Shown here: piece after piece, positions 45,891 through 54,880 of the stretch
How the letters are laid out: each line of letters starts with the position of its first letter
Numbering within the stretch: position 1 is the stretch's first letter
DNA from: Zavarzinia marina
GTDB lineage: Bacteria; Pseudomonadota; Alphaproteobacteria; Zavarziniales; Zavarziniaceae
DNA length: 64,000 bases
NCBI RefSeq assembly: GCF_021568905.1
Contig: NZ_JAKGSB010000004.1
Location: forward strand, 124,001-188,000
Direction: 5' to 3'
Translations under genes and position numbers: made by a program
The notes under the pieces: model-generated
The model's database searches: none
What the model saw: the letters and a program-made list of their open reading frames with translations, nothing else
What the model was told of the DNA's origin: nothing

Positions 45891-46874
45891 TCAGACCTTC
45901 GGCTTGACGCCCGGCATGGGCGTGTCGGCGCTGGCTTCGGTGGGTTTCGGCTTGACCGCCGGCTTCACGGCGGGTTTCGCCGCCGACAGGACGGCGTCGG
46001 GCTTCGCCTTGGCGCCCGGCTTGCGCGACGGGCTGGGCCGGGCGGTGGTGGCGACGGTGGCGGTCGGCTTGCGCGGTTTCGACGGCGCCGCGTTCCGCGC
46101 GGGCGCCGCCGCGCCGACGTTGCGTGCCGGCGCCTCGCTGTAGCCCTGCTTGCGATTGTAGACCAGCGCCGTCATGTCGGGCCCGGTCGAGGCGAATTCG
46201 CGCGGATCATAGACCGACAGCGACTTGAAGTCGGCGGCATAGAAGCAGGACAGGCCGGCCTGGCGGCAGACCGCGTCCACGGCCGCCGACCGGGACGTGC
46301 CCGTGGGCTGGACCCGATGCGCGGTCAGGCCCCGGTCGATCGAATTGGTCGAGAAGAACACCCGCATGTCCCCCGCCTCCGCGATCCGTTCCAGGACCGA
46401 CTGGGCGCTGCCGGCGCCGACCATGTCGGCGAGACGGCCGGGCAGGTCGTCGCCCGAAAGGCCGGTGGCACCGGCATGCGGGCCCGGATGGTCGCCGGGA
46501 CCGACGGCCCCGGGGGTGATGGCGGCGAAGGCGCTGGACTCGTCCCCCTCCTCCGCCTCGGCGGCATGGGCGGAGAGATCGTCGGCGGCGGCGGTCCCCG
46601 GCCCCGAAATACCGGCGCCCGAAATACCGGCGCCCGAAATCACCGTGGTTTCCATCAGCGCCGTCGAGGCCATTGAGGTGGCGGGCACCGTAACCGGCGC
46701 GGCCCGGGCCAGCCGACGCTTGGAACAGCCTTCCAGCGCGGGCGCGGCGAGCAGCGCAAGCACGACGGGCACCCAGACGGCGGATATCGGGTTGACGGGC
46801 GTCGAGACGGCGCGTTTGGAGACGGCGAGCTTGCGCGCGCCGCCGGCCTCCGTGCCATTCGCCCATGCCCTCAT
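45891..46874 (-). CDS. Envelope protein with STN-like domain and AKP-rich tail
   Basis: 327 residues from ATG 46874. One membrane segment near the N-terminus (VWVPVVLALLAAPALEGC), perhaps a lipoprotein signal though the lipobox is poor. A repeat of ISGAG units (about 80-95), a central domain (RVFFSTNSIDRGLTAHRV, SRSAAVDAVCRQAGLSCFY, LSVYDPREF) that looks like an STN/secretin N-terminal module, then a basic Ala/Lys/Pro tail (KPRKPTATVATTARPSPSRKPG) to the end, likely disordered and in contact with cell wall or DNA. Function unknown. The longer frame to 46952 has no good start signal. Confidence 0.5.
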   Translation of the reverse strand: MRAWANGTEAGGARKLAVSKRAVSTPVNPISAVWVPVVLALLAAPALEGCSKRRLARAAPVTVPATSMASTALMETTVISGAGISGAGISGPGTAAADDLSAHAAEAEEGDESSAFAAITPGAVGPGDHPGPHAGATGLSGDDLPGRLADMVGAGSAQSVLERIAEAGDMRVFFSTNSIDRGLTAHRVQPTGTSRSAAVDAVCRQAGLSCFYAADFKSLSVYDPREFASTGPDMTALVYNRKQGYSEAPARNVGAAAPARNAAPSKPRKPTATVATTARPSPSRKPGAKAKPDAVLSAAKPAVKPAVKPKPTEASADTPMPGVKPKV

Positions 46875-47027
46875 GCCACGCCCTTCCGTTTTCCGGTTCG
46901 TTCCGTTTTGGCTTCCCGTTTTGGCTTCGGCGCCGCGGACCGCTTCCTCCAAGGGTCCAGCGTGTCACTTCAGAATCGCTCGCATCGCCTTGGAAAGCAA
47001 ATCCCAATGACATCCATTAGCGCCAAA

Positions 47028-48008
47028 TCAGGGCATATTCAGGTCGTCCGACGGCAGGCGTCCATCCGGATCGGTGACGAATGCCGCGATGTCGCGCCAG
47101 ACACGGGTGGCGTGCCGGTCGCGCAGCAGCAGGTGATAACCTTGGCCGTACCAGACCTGGCGGAAACCCGTCGCGTTGCGGGCTTCGGCGACGAAATGGC
47201 GCAGCGTCTCGACCGGCACGATCCGGTCCTTCATGCCATAGAGCAGCAGCACCGGCGGCCCGTCCGGCACGCCCGCCTCGGCCGCCGCCTGCATCAGGGC
47301 GACGAGCCCCTGCAGGGTATCGAAGCGCGAGTCCTTGCCGATCAGCGGGTCGTCGCGCATCGCCTCCGCGGCTTCCCTGTTGTCGGTCGCGCGAATGCCG
47401 AGGCCGGGGGGCGCGGAGAGCGTGTTCCACGGCATGGCGAAGGCGGCGACGTCGAGCAGCAGCGTGCCCGGAAAGGGCACGTCCGAGCGTTTCCAGACGG
47501 CGGGGGCCAGCAGCACCAGACCGTCGACGGCAAGATCCGGACGACGTGCCAGGGTCAGCAGGGCGACCGCGGCGCCCATGCTCTCGCCGATCAGGAACAC
47601 GGGCTTGCCGGGATGCCGCGCCCGGGCGAGGCGGACCATGGCCGCCGCATCGGCCACCAGGGCCTCTTCGCCCGGCCAGAGCGGGCGCGTGGCGCTGTGG
47701 CCGAAACCGCGCTGGTCGTAGGCATAGGTGACGATGCCGCGCGTCGCCCAGAACGGCGCCGCCGGGGCGAAGGCTTCGGCGTAATCGTTGAAACCGTGGA
47801 GCGCGACGGCGACCGCTTCGACCGAAACGCCGTCGGGCGGTGCCCAGGCGCGGAGCGCGAGGCCGGTTCCATCGGCCGCCCGGAATGCGCCATCGGCCAG
47901 GGCCGGCACCGTGACGGGCGCGCCGAGCCCGGTCACGGTCGCGCCGCAACCGGTGACGCCGAGGGCGATGAGCAGAGGAGCCAGAGCCGCGAACGGGAGA
48001 CGGGACAT
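47028..48008 (-). CDS. Lipoprotein alpha/beta hydrolase (monoacylglycerol lipase-like)
   Basis: 326 residues from ATG 48008. Signal with lipobox LGVTGC at about residue 21. VAVALHGFNDYAEAFAPAAPFW, TYAYDQRGFGHS, nucleophile elbow FLIGESMGAAVALL (Ser), acid in LLYGMKDRIVP (Asp) and base in GQGYHLLLRD (His) give an intact Hydrolase_4 catalytic triad. Probably anchored in the envelope. Substrate acylglycerol-like by family. Confidence 0.8.
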   Translation of the reverse strand: MSRLPFAALAPLLIALGVTGCGATVTGLGAPVTVPALADGAFRAADGTGLALRAWAPPDGVSVEAVAVALHGFNDYAEAFAPAAPFWATRGIVTYAYDQRGFGHSATRPLWPGEEALVADAAAMVRLARARHPGKPVFLIGESMGAAVALLTLARRPDLAVDGLVLLAPAVWKRSDVPFPGTLLLDVAAFAMPWNTLSAPPGLGIRATDNREAAEAMRDDPLIGKDSRFDTLQGLVALMQAAAEAGVPDGPPVLLLYGMKDRIVPVETLRHFVAEARNATGFRQVWYGQGYHLLLRDRHATRVWRDIAAFVTDPDGRLPSDDLNMP

Positions 48009-48096
48009 GCCGGGGTCCGGGTGGAGAATGCCCTTCTCCCTAGCATCGGGCGGCGGCGGAGGCAAAGCCCGCCGCCGCCCGTTCGACGCGCCAGCG

Positions 48097-48456
48097 TCAG
48101 TGGCTGATCATCCAGGGGCGTTTCGAGGGGAAACTCTTGGCACCGGACGGCGTCTTCACCGTGGTGCTCTTCTTCTTTCTGGTGGGGACGCAGCAGGAAC
48201 AGCCGGCGCGATGGCTCTTCGCCGCCTGCTTCGCGGCATATTCGCCGACCGACATCGGCGCGTTCCGCGCCTTCTCGTTCGTCTCCATGGCGATCCTGGC
48301 GTCGGTGCCGACGCAGGCCATCATGGGGGCGGTGAAATAGGCGCGCGGCGAAGGATCGCCGCATTCGGGACAGGGGCACGGCAGAGAGGACTCCGCCATC
48401 GGGCGCATCTCTGTGAAGGGGCCACAATCGGTGCAGTCGTATTCGTAGAGCGGCAT
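48097..48456 (-). CDS. fmdB: FmdB-family zinc ribbon regulator
   Basis: 119 residues. N-terminal zinc ribbon YEYDCTDCGPF...PCPCPECG is the FmdB signature, followed by FTAPMMACVGTDARIAMETNEKARNAP. A C-terminal CSCC cluster and lysine-rich tail extend beyond the common 60-110 residue length. FmdB regulates formamidase expression in Methylophilus; here it follows fmdA by about 80 bases in the same direction. Confidence 0.85.
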   Translation of the reverse strand: MPLYEYDCTDCGPFTEMRPMAESSLPCPCPECGDPSPRAYFTAPMMACVGTDARIAMETNEKARNAPMSVGEYAAKQAAKSHRAGCSCCVPTRKKKSTTVKTPSGAKSFPSKRPWMISH

Positions 48457-48536
48457 GGGGTTCTCCGCCTCGTCCCGGCCGGGACATATTCTGTCGGAAC
48501 GGGCCCCGGCCGGCGGACCGGCCGGGGCGTTCGGCG

Positions 48537-49766
48537 TCACTCGTCGTAGGCGATCGGCATGTCGATGTCGCCGGACAGGAATTTGGTCGGTCCGGCGGCG
48601 GTCGGGTTGATGTCGAAATCGAAGATCGCCGTCGGGATCCACAGGGTCGCGCAGGCGTTCGGGATATCGACGACACCCGAGATATGACCCTGCACCGGTG
48701 CCGTGCCGAGGATCGAATAGGCCTGGGCGCCGGAGAAGCCGAATTTCTTCAGATATTCGATGGCGTTCAGGCAGGCCTGGCGATAGGCGACATGGACGTC
48801 GAGATAGTGCTGGGCGCCGGCCTCGTCGACCGAGATGCCTTCGAAGATGACGTAGTCGTCGTATTTCGGCGTCATCGGCGACGGCTTGAAGATCGGGTTC
48901 TTGATGCCGTATTTGGCCATGCCGTCCTTGATCACGTCGACCTTGATGTGCAGCCAGCCGGCCATCTCGATCGCGCCGCAGAAGGTGATCTCGCCGTCGC
49001 CCTGGCTGAAGTGCAGATCGCCCATGGAGAGGCCGCCGCCCGGGACATAGACCGGGAAGAAGCACTTGGAGCCGCGCGACAGGTCCTTGATGTCGCAATT
49101 GCCGCCGTGTTCGCGCGGCGGCACGGTGCGCGCCCCCTCGGCCGCCGCCTTGTCCTTGGCGTCGCCGGTCATGCGGCCCATGTGGGCGGTGCCGGCGAAG
49201 GGCGCATTGGCGAGCGGCGGCACGCGGGTGGGTTCGGTGGCGATGAAATCGACCTCGCGCTTGTTCCAGGTCGCGAGCAGCTTCGGATCGGGCAGGCAGC
49301 CGATCAGCCCCGGGTGGATCAGGCCGGTATATTTCACGCCCGGAACATGGCGCGAGGTGGTGAACATGCCGTGGAAGTCCCAGATCGACTTCTGGGCGCT
49401 CGGGAAATGCTCGGTCAGGAAGCCGCCGCCGTTGTTCTTCGAGAAGAAGCCGTTGAAACCCCAGAGACTGTCCGGCTTGGCGCCGATGTCGAGGAAATCG
49501 ACGACGAGCAGATCGCCCGGCTCCGCGCCTTCGACGCCGATCGGGCCCGACAGGAAGTGCACGGTGGTGAGGTCGACGTCGCGCACGTCCGAGGCATCGT
49601 CGTCGTTCTTGATGAAGCCGCCGGTCCAGTCGTAGGTCTCGATCACGAAATCGTCGCCCGGCTTCACCCAGGCGACGATCGGGATGTCGGGGTGCCAGCG
49701 GTTGTGGACCATGTCGTTTTCATAGGGCGACGAATTCAGATCCACTTCGATCAGGGTCTTGGGCAT
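48537..49766 (-). CDS. fmdA: Formamidase
   Basis: 409 residues from ATG 49766 (AAGGGAGAG upstream). FmdA/AmdA family: HNRWHPDIPIVAWVKPGDDFVIETYDWTGG, GPIGVEGAEPGDLLVVDFLDIG, GLIHPGLIGCLPD, HMGRMTGDA, GGNCDIKDLSRGSKCFFPVYVPGGGLSMGDLHFSQGDGE with metal-ligand residues, and AYSILGTAPVQGHISGVVDIPNAC. Hydrolyses formamide to formate and ammonia. Downstream of the amide/urea transporter operon and evidently part of it. Confidence 0.95.
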   Translation of the reverse strand: MPKTLIEVDLNSSPYENDMVHNRWHPDIPIVAWVKPGDDFVIETYDWTGGFIKNDDDASDVRDVDLTTVHFLSGPIGVEGAEPGDLLVVDFLDIGAKPDSLWGFNGFFSKNNGGGFLTEHFPSAQKSIWDFHGMFTTSRHVPGVKYTGLIHPGLIGCLPDPKLLATWNKREVDFIATEPTRVPPLANAPFAGTAHMGRMTGDAKDKAAAEGARTVPPREHGGNCDIKDLSRGSKCFFPVYVPGGGLSMGDLHFSQGDGEITFCGAIEMAGWLHIKVDVIKDGMAKYGIKNPIFKPSPMTPKYDDYVIFEGISVDEAGAQHYLDVHVAYRQACLNAIEYLKKFGFSGAQAYSILGTAPVQGHISGVVDIPNACATLWIPTAIFDFDINPTAAGPTKFLSGDIDMPIAYDE

Positions 49767-49798
49767 TTGACTCTCCCTTCGGCTTAGAACCAGAGCAA

Positions 49799-50488
49799 TT
49801 ACACGGCGAGGAAGCGGCTGATGGTCGCCTCGTCCACCTCGTCGCGGGTGTTCTCGTGGACGATGCGGCCGTTCTCGATGACCAGGATGCGATCCGCGAC
49901 GTCGAGCACGAAGCTCAGCACCTGCTCGCACACGACGATGCAGAGGTTGGTCATGTCGCGGATCTGGCGCAGCACCTTGGCCATGTCCTTGATGATCGAG
50001 GGCTGGATGCCCTCGGTCGGCTCGTCGAGGAGCAGGATCTTCGGATCGGTCGCGAGCGCCCGCGCGATGGCGAGCTGCTGCTGCTGGCCGCCCGAGAGAT
50101 TGCCGCCCCGGCGCTTGGCGAATTCCTTGAGGATCGGGAATATCTCGTAGAGCTCCGGGGGCACTTCCTTCCGGCCGGAGACGATCAGGCCGGTCTCGAT
50201 ATTCTCCTTCACCGTCATGGTGCCGAAGATCTGGCGGCCCTGCGGGACATAGGCGATGCCCTGCTTCACGCGCTGGTGCGAGGCGAGTTTCTGCACCTCG
50301 AGATCGCCGAGCGAGACCGTGCCCGACGCCGTCGGCAGGATCCCGACCAGCGATTTCATCAGGGTCGACTTGCCCATGCCGTTGCGGCCGACCACGGCGA
50401 CGATCTCGCCGGGGGCAACCTTGAAATCGAGGCCGTGGAGCACTTCGCTCTGGCCATAGCAGACCTTGAGGTCACGAACGTCGAGCAT
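49799..50488 (-). CDS. urtE: Urea/amide ABC transporter ATP-binding protein UrtE
   Basis: 229 residues, branched-chain-type ATPase. Walker A VVGRNGMGKSTLMKSL, YVPQGRQIFGTMTVKENIETGL, signature LSGGQQQQLAIARAL, Walker B ILLLDEPTEGIQPSII. Starts 15 bases after urtD and ends 33 bases before fmdA. The sub-family matches UrtE by size and by EGIQPSII. Confidence 0.9.
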   Translation of the reverse strand: MLDVRDLKVCYGQSEVLHGLDFKVAPGEIVAVVGRNGMGKSTLMKSLVGILPTASGTVSLGDLEVQKLASHQRVKQGIAYVPQGRQIFGTMTVKENIETGLIVSGRKEVPPELYEIFPILKEFAKRRGGNLSGGQQQQLAIARALATDPKILLLDEPTEGIQPSIIKDMAKVLRQIRDMTNLCIVVCEQVLSFVLDVADRILVIENGRIVHENTRDEVDEATISRFLAV

Positions 50489-50503
50489 GCTGCCTCTCCT
50501 GTC

Positions 50504-51265
50504 TCAATGGCCGAGATAGACTTCGCGGACCTTCGGGTCTTCCTGGATCTTGTCCATGCGACCCTCGGCCAGCACCTTGCCCTGGTGGAGCACCGTGACC
50601 CTGTGGGCGATCGATTCGACGAACTTCATGTCGTGCTCGATCACGATCACGGCGCGGCCCTCGATGATCCGGTTCAGGAGCTCGGCGGTCTTCACGCGTT
50701 CCGCGACGCTCATGCCGGCGACCGGCTCGTCGAGCATGAGGAGCTCGGGGTCCTGGATCAGCAGCATGCCGATCTCCAGCCACTGCTTCTGGCCGTGGCT
50801 GAGGATTTCCGCCTTGGTGTTCAGATGCTCCTTCAGGAAGATCATGTCAGCGATCTCGTCGATCCGGTCGGCGACCTCGGCCGTGCGCCGAAAGCCGAGG
50901 GCGCCGAACACCCCCCTTCCCTTCGGATAGGAAATCTCCAGATTCTCGAGCACCGTCAGATCCTCGTAGATCGAGGGATTCTGGAACTTGCGGCCGATGC
51001 CGAGGCGCACGATCTCGTGTTCCTTCAGCTTGGTCACCTCGGTGTCCTTGAAGGCGATGGAACCTTCCGAGACCTTGGTGCGGCCGCAGATCAGATCGAG
51101 CACCGTGGTCTTGCCGGCGCCGTTCGGGCCGATGATCACGCGGAGCTCGCCCTTCTGGATGTAGAGCGACAGGTCGTTGACCGCCTTGAAGCCGTCGAAG
51201 GAGACCGTGACGCCCTCGAGTGCCAGAAGGATGTCGCTTTCGACGACGGGACCGATGTGGGGCAT
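50504..51265 (-). CDS. urtD: Urea/amide ABC transporter ATP-binding protein UrtD
   Basis: 253 residues. Walker A IIGPNGAGKTTVLDLICG, FQNPSIYEDLTVLENLEISYP, LSHGQKQWLEIGMLL signature typical of UrtD, Walker B LLMLDEPVAGMS, and VIVIEHDMKFVESIAHRVTVLHQGKVLAEG. Cytoplasmic partner of UrtE in the urea/short-amide transporter. Confidence 0.9.
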   Translation of the reverse strand: MPHIGPVVESDILLALEGVTVSFDGFKAVNDLSLYIQKGELRVIIGPNGAGKTTVLDLICGRTKVSEGSIAFKDTEVTKLKEHEIVRLGIGRKFQNPSIYEDLTVLENLEISYPKGRGVFGALGFRRTAEVADRIDEIADMIFLKEHLNTKAEILSHGQKQWLEIGMLLIQDPELLMLDEPVAGMSVAERVKTAELLNRIIEGRAVIVIEHDMKFVESIAHRVTVLHQGKVLAEGRMDKIQEDPKVREVYLGH

Positions 51266-51277
51266 GGCGTCCTCCCG

Positions 51278-52411
51278 TTATTCCGCGAGCTTGGTGACCG
51301 CGGGTTCCGGCGGCGGCGTCTTCTTGTCGCCGAGGAACACCTTGGACAGGAAAGGCACCACATAGTCGTCCACCAGGCCGGCGAGGCCGCGGGGGAAGAA
51401 CAGGGTGACACCGATGAAGAGACCGCCCATGGCGAAGAGCCAGAGTTCGGGGAACATCTCGGAGAAGGTGGTTTTCGCCGCATTGACGATGAGGGCGCCG
51501 AGCACGGCACCGATCAGCGACAGGCGGCCGCCCAGCGCGCAGAAGATCACCATCTCGATCGAGGGCACGATGCCGATGATGGTGGGCGACATGAAGCCGA
51601 CCTGCAGGGTGAACATCGCCCCGCCGACACCGGCCAGCGCCGCCGCCACGCAGAAGACGAAGACCTTGAAGTTGGCGACGTCGTAACCCGAGAAGCGCAC
51701 CCGCTCCTCTTTGTCGCGGATCGCGACCAGGATGCGGCCGAGCTTGGACTTCAGGACGAAGCGGCCGAGCAGGATGCAGACGAGAAGCAGGGCGACGCAG
51801 ATGAAGTAGAGGATGTTGTGCGCCTCGTCCGTCCTGATGTCCCAGCCAAGCAGGGTGCGCAGGTCGGTGATGCCGTTGATGCCGCCGGTGTAACCCTGCT
51901 GGCCGATGATCAGGATGGTCAGAACCGCCGTGACCGCCTGGGTGATGATGGCGAAATAGACGCCGCCGACCCGGCGCTTGAACATCGCGTAGGCCAGGAT
52001 GAAGGCGACCGCCGCCGGCACCGCCATGATGGCGATCACGGTGAAGGCGAAGGAATGGAACGGCTCCCAGAAGAAGGGGAGTTCGGTGAGCTGGTTCCAG
52101 TCCATGAAGTCGGGAATGCCCGGGGTGGACTGGATCGCCGTGTTCTCGGGGGTCGAGGCTTCGAGCTTCAGGAACATGGCGATGCAATAGCCGCCCAGGC
52201 CGAAGAAGATGCCCTGCCCCAGGCTGAGGATGCCGGTATAGCCCCAGCACAGCACCAGCCCGAGGACGACGAAGCCGAAGGACAGATATTTGCCGACCAG
52301 ATTCAGGCGGAAATCGTCCAGCACGGCGGGAAAGACCAGGATCAGCAGGGCCGAGAGCAGGACGAAGCCGAGCCAGTTGGAGGCGAGCGATCGGAGCTTT
52401 GCGTTCGTCAT
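51278..52411 (-). CDS. urtC: Urea/amide ABC transporter permease UrtC
   Basis: 377 residues, about ten transmembrane helices. LCWGYTGILSLGQGIFFGLGGYCIAMFLKLE, GGVYFAIITQAVTAVLTILIIGQQGYTGG and FSGYDVANFKVFVFCVAAALAGVGGAMF are LivM/UrtC signatures. Fixed order urtA-B-C-D-E is preserved. Ends 12 bases before urtD. Confidence 0.9.
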   Translation of the reverse strand: MTNAKLRSLASNWLGFVLLSALLILVFPAVLDDFRLNLVGKYLSFGFVVLGLVLCWGYTGILSLGQGIFFGLGGYCIAMFLKLEASTPENTAIQSTPGIPDFMDWNQLTELPFFWEPFHSFAFTVIAIMAVPAAVAFILAYAMFKRRVGGVYFAIITQAVTAVLTILIIGQQGYTGGINGITDLRTLLGWDIRTDEAHNILYFICVALLLVCILLGRFVLKSKLGRILVAIRDKEERVRFSGYDVANFKVFVFCVAAALAGVGGAMFTLQVGFMSPTIIGIVPSIEMVIFCALGGRLSLIGAVLGALIVNAAKTTFSEMFPELWLFAMGGLFIGVTLFFPRGLAGLVDDYVVPFLSKVFLGDKKTPPPEPAVTKLAE

Positions 52412-52416
52412 GGACC

Positions 52417-53340
52417 TTACCTCCGCACCTTGAGGACGAAGAGACCCTGCGGCCGCAGCATGAGGAGGCCGATCACGATGAGGAGCGTGATCACCTTGGC
52501 CATGGAGCCGGACAGGAAGAATTCGAGGGCCGACTGGCTCTGCGAGATGGTGAAGGCCGAGGCGACGGTGCCGAGCAGGCTCTGCGCGCCGCCGAAGACG
52601 ACCACCAGGAAGGTGTCGACGATGTAGAGCTGGCCGGAGGTCGGACCGGTCGAGCCGATCATGGTGAAGGCCGCCCCCGCGACGCCGGCGACCCCGCAGC
52701 CGAGGCCGAAGGTCATGCGGTCGACGCGCCGCGTGTCGATGCCGACGGCGCCGGACATCACGCGGTTGGTGGTCACGGCGCGGACCTGCAGGCCCCAGCG
52801 CGACTTGAACAGGAGGACGAGCACGGCGACGGTGATCGCGGCGGTCAGCGCCATGACGAAGAGACCGTTCACCTGCACCTCGACCGTGTCGGTCACGGCC
52901 AGCGAGCCCATCATCCAGTCGGGCAGTTCGACGCCGACTTCACGGGCACCGAAGGTCGAGCGGTAGATCTGCTGCAGGATGAGGCTGAGGCCCCAGGTGG
53001 CGAGCAGCGTATCGAGCGGGCGGGCATAGAGGTGACGGATCATCACCCATTCCACCAGCAGCCCGAGCGCCCCCGACACGATGAAGGCGAACACCATGGC
53101 GACGAAGAAGTAAGCCGGATAGGCGAAGGGCAGGAAGTCCTGGAACAGATGCGAGGTCAGATAGGTGACATAGGCACCGAGGATCATGAACTCGCCGTGC
53201 GCCATGTTGATGACGCCCATCTGGCCGAAGATGATGGCGAGCCCGAGCGCCATCAGGATGAAGACCGAAAACAGGATCAGCCCGGCGAAGCCTTGCATCA
53301 CCAGGATCGAGCTCAGCTCGGAAAAAGTGTAATCGAACAT
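52417..53340 (-). CDS. urtB: Urea/amide ABC transporter permease UrtB
   Basis: 307 residues, about eight transmembrane helices. GQMGVINMAHGEFMILGAYVTYL, LVEWVMIRHLYARPLDTLLATWGLSLILQQIYRSTFGAREV and RTRRVDRMTFGLGCGVAGVAGAAF-like region are LivH/UrtB markers; no extended periplasmic N-terminus as in some UrtB. Separated from urtA by 144 bases that hold a palindromic repeat. Confidence 0.9.
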   Translation of the reverse strand: MFDYTFSELSSILVMQGFAGLILFSVFILMALGLAIIFGQMGVINMAHGEFMILGAYVTYLTSHLFQDFLPFAYPAYFFVAMVFAFIVSGALGLLVEWVMIRHLYARPLDTLLATWGLSLILQQIYRSTFGAREVGVELPDWMMGSLAVTDTVEVQVNGLFVMALTAAITVAVLVLLFKSRWGLQVRAVTTNRVMSGAVGIDTRRVDRMTFGLGCGVAGVAGAAFTMIGSTGPTSGQLYIVDTFLVVVFGGAQSLLGTVASAFTISQSQSALEFFLSGSMAKVITLLIVIGLLMLRPQGLFVLKVRR

Positions 53341-53390
53341 GGCCGCGCCACCCCGCTTGACGGTTGAACCCGCCTGGTGCCCCTCCCCCC

Positions 53391-53472
53391 GTCACCCCGG
53401 CGAAGGCCGGGGTCTCGTCGAGAAGAGGCACCGAGGCCAATTCCATCGAGATCCCGGCCTGCGCCGGGACCA
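53391..53472. repeat. Interspersed palindromic repeat between urtA and urtB
   Basis: Two hairpins, CCCCGGC-GAAG-GCCGGGG (53395-53412) and TCCCGGC-CTGC-GCCGGGA (53452-53469), flank a 39-base spacer. The GTCACCCCGGCGAAGGCCGGGG form is typical of short dispersed repeats in alphaproteobacterial genomes. Inside the operon it could protect the urtA message or reduce transcription into urtB. Confidence 0.65.
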
Positions 53473-53484
53473 CGAGGCTGATGC

Positions 53485-54756
53485 TTATTGGTAGCCTTCG
53501 GGGAACGGATTGGGTTCCACCAGGTCGGCGGTCTCGTAGACGACGTCGTACTGGCCGTCCGTGCGGGCACGGCCGACGCGGGTCTTGGACCACAGGTGGT
53601 GGTTCTCGTGGATCCGGACGTAACCTTCCGGCGCCCCCGTGAATTCGATCCCCGGCGAGGCGGCGGCCACCTTGTCGATGTCGAAGGAGCCCGCCTTCTC
53701 GACCGTGAGCTTCCACAGCCAGGGGCCGAGATAGGCGGCCTGGGTAACGTCACCGATAACGATGTCCTTGCCCCACATCTCCTTGAAGGCCGAGACGAAC
53801 TTCTTGTTGTTCTCGTTGTCGAGCGACTGGAAGTACTTCATGCAGGCATAGGCGCCGACGATGTTCTCGCCGCCGATGCCGAGGATTTCGTCCTCGGTGA
53901 CCGAGATGGTCAGCAGGGTCTGCTTGTTCTCGAGATCGAAGCCGGCGGCCTTCAGCTGCTTGTAGAAGGCGACGTTGGAGCCGCCGACGATGATCGCGTA
54001 GATCACGTCCGGCTTCTTCAGCTTGATCTTGTTGATGGCGGAGTTGAACTGCGTGTGGCCCAGCGGGAAATATTCCTCGCCCACGACCTTCAGCTTCAGG
54101 AAGTTCTCGATGTGCTTCCTGGCGATCTTGTTCGAGGTGCGCGGCCAGATGTAGTCGGAGCCGAGCAGGTAGAAGCTCTTCGCACCCTTCTCCTTCACCA
54201 CCCAGTCGAGGCCGGCGATGATCTGCTGGGTCGCTTCCTGGCCGGTGTAGATGACGTTCTTCGACTGCTCCAGGCCTTCGTAGAAGGTCGGGTAGTAGAG
54301 CATGCCGTTGTACTGCTCGAACACCGGCAGCACCGCCTTCCGCGAAGCCGAGGTCCAGCAGCCGAAGACCGAGGCGCATTTGTCCTGCACCAGGAGCTTC
54401 TTCGCCTTCTCGGCGAAGGTCGGCCAGTCGGAGGCGCCGTCTTCCTGGATGTATTTGATCTTGCGGCCGAGAACGCCGCCCATGGCGTTGATCTGGTCGA
54501 TCGCCAGCTTCTCGGCCTGGACCGAACCCGTCTCCGAGATCGCCATGGTGCCGGTGACCGAGTGCAGGATGCCGACCGTCACTTCGGTGTCGGTGACCGC
54601 GAGGCCGGTGGTGTTCACGCCGTCGGCCGCGAAGCTCGATCGGGCCATGCCGCCGCCGAAGGCCGCGACGGCCGGAACCGCCGCCATGCCCTTCAGCAGC
54701 TTGCGCCGCATCGGCGAAGTAAGGCCCTTGTTGTTGCTGGTGTCGTCGGTTGCCAT
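53485..54756 (-). CDS. urtA: Urea/amide ABC transporter substrate-binding protein UrtA
   Basis: 423 residues. The N-terminus has a twin-arginine motif (MRRKLLKGMAAVPAVAAFGGG), so export may be through Tat. Mature signatures: VTVGILHSVTGTMAISETGSVQAEKLAIDQINAMGGVLGRKI, YYPTFYEGLEQSKNVIYTGQEATQQI, FYLLGSDYIWPRTSN, LGHTQFNSAINKI. Family members bind urea or short amides; the neighbouring formamidase favours amides. First gene of a seven-gene operon. Confidence 0.9.
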   Translation of the reverse strand: MATDDTSNNKGLTSPMRRKLLKGMAAVPAVAAFGGGMARSSFAADGVNTTGLAVTDTEVTVGILHSVTGTMAISETGSVQAEKLAIDQINAMGGVLGRKIKYIQEDGASDWPTFAEKAKKLLVQDKCASVFGCWTSASRKAVLPVFEQYNGMLYYPTFYEGLEQSKNVIYTGQEATQQIIAGLDWVVKEKGAKSFYLLGSDYIWPRTSNKIARKHIENFLKLKVVGEEYFPLGHTQFNSAINKIKLKKPDVIYAIIVGGSNVAFYKQLKAAGFDLENKQTLLTISVTEDEILGIGGENIVGAYACMKYFQSLDNENNKKFVSAFKEMWGKDIVIGDVTQAAYLGPWLWKLTVEKAGSFDIDKVAAASPGIEFTGAPEGYVRIHENHHLWSKTRVGRARTDGQYDVVYETADLVEPNPFPEGYQ

Positions 54757-54847
54757 GCGCCCCTCCTGTCGGGTGGTCCGTGATCAGATCCGATAGGAAC
54801 GTGTGTCCCTGCGGGGCGATGGTCGGTTGAATTTGTGCACCGCAACC

Positions 54848-54865
54848 ATACGCAGAACTGCGTAT
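54848..54865. promoter_or_regulatory. Palindrome ATACGCAG-AA-CTGCGTAT, candidate response-regulator site
   Basis: Perfect 8-base arms around AA in the 246-base divergent region between urtA and the NCS1-kinase gene. Further copies of its core are CTGCGTAT at 54917-54924, GACGCA/TGCGTC at 54881-54899 and TTGCGT near 54928. A LuxR-type regulator encoded next to the kinase is the obvious candidate to bind. Confidence 0.6.
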
Positions 54866-54880
54866 ATGCAGCGCAGCAAT

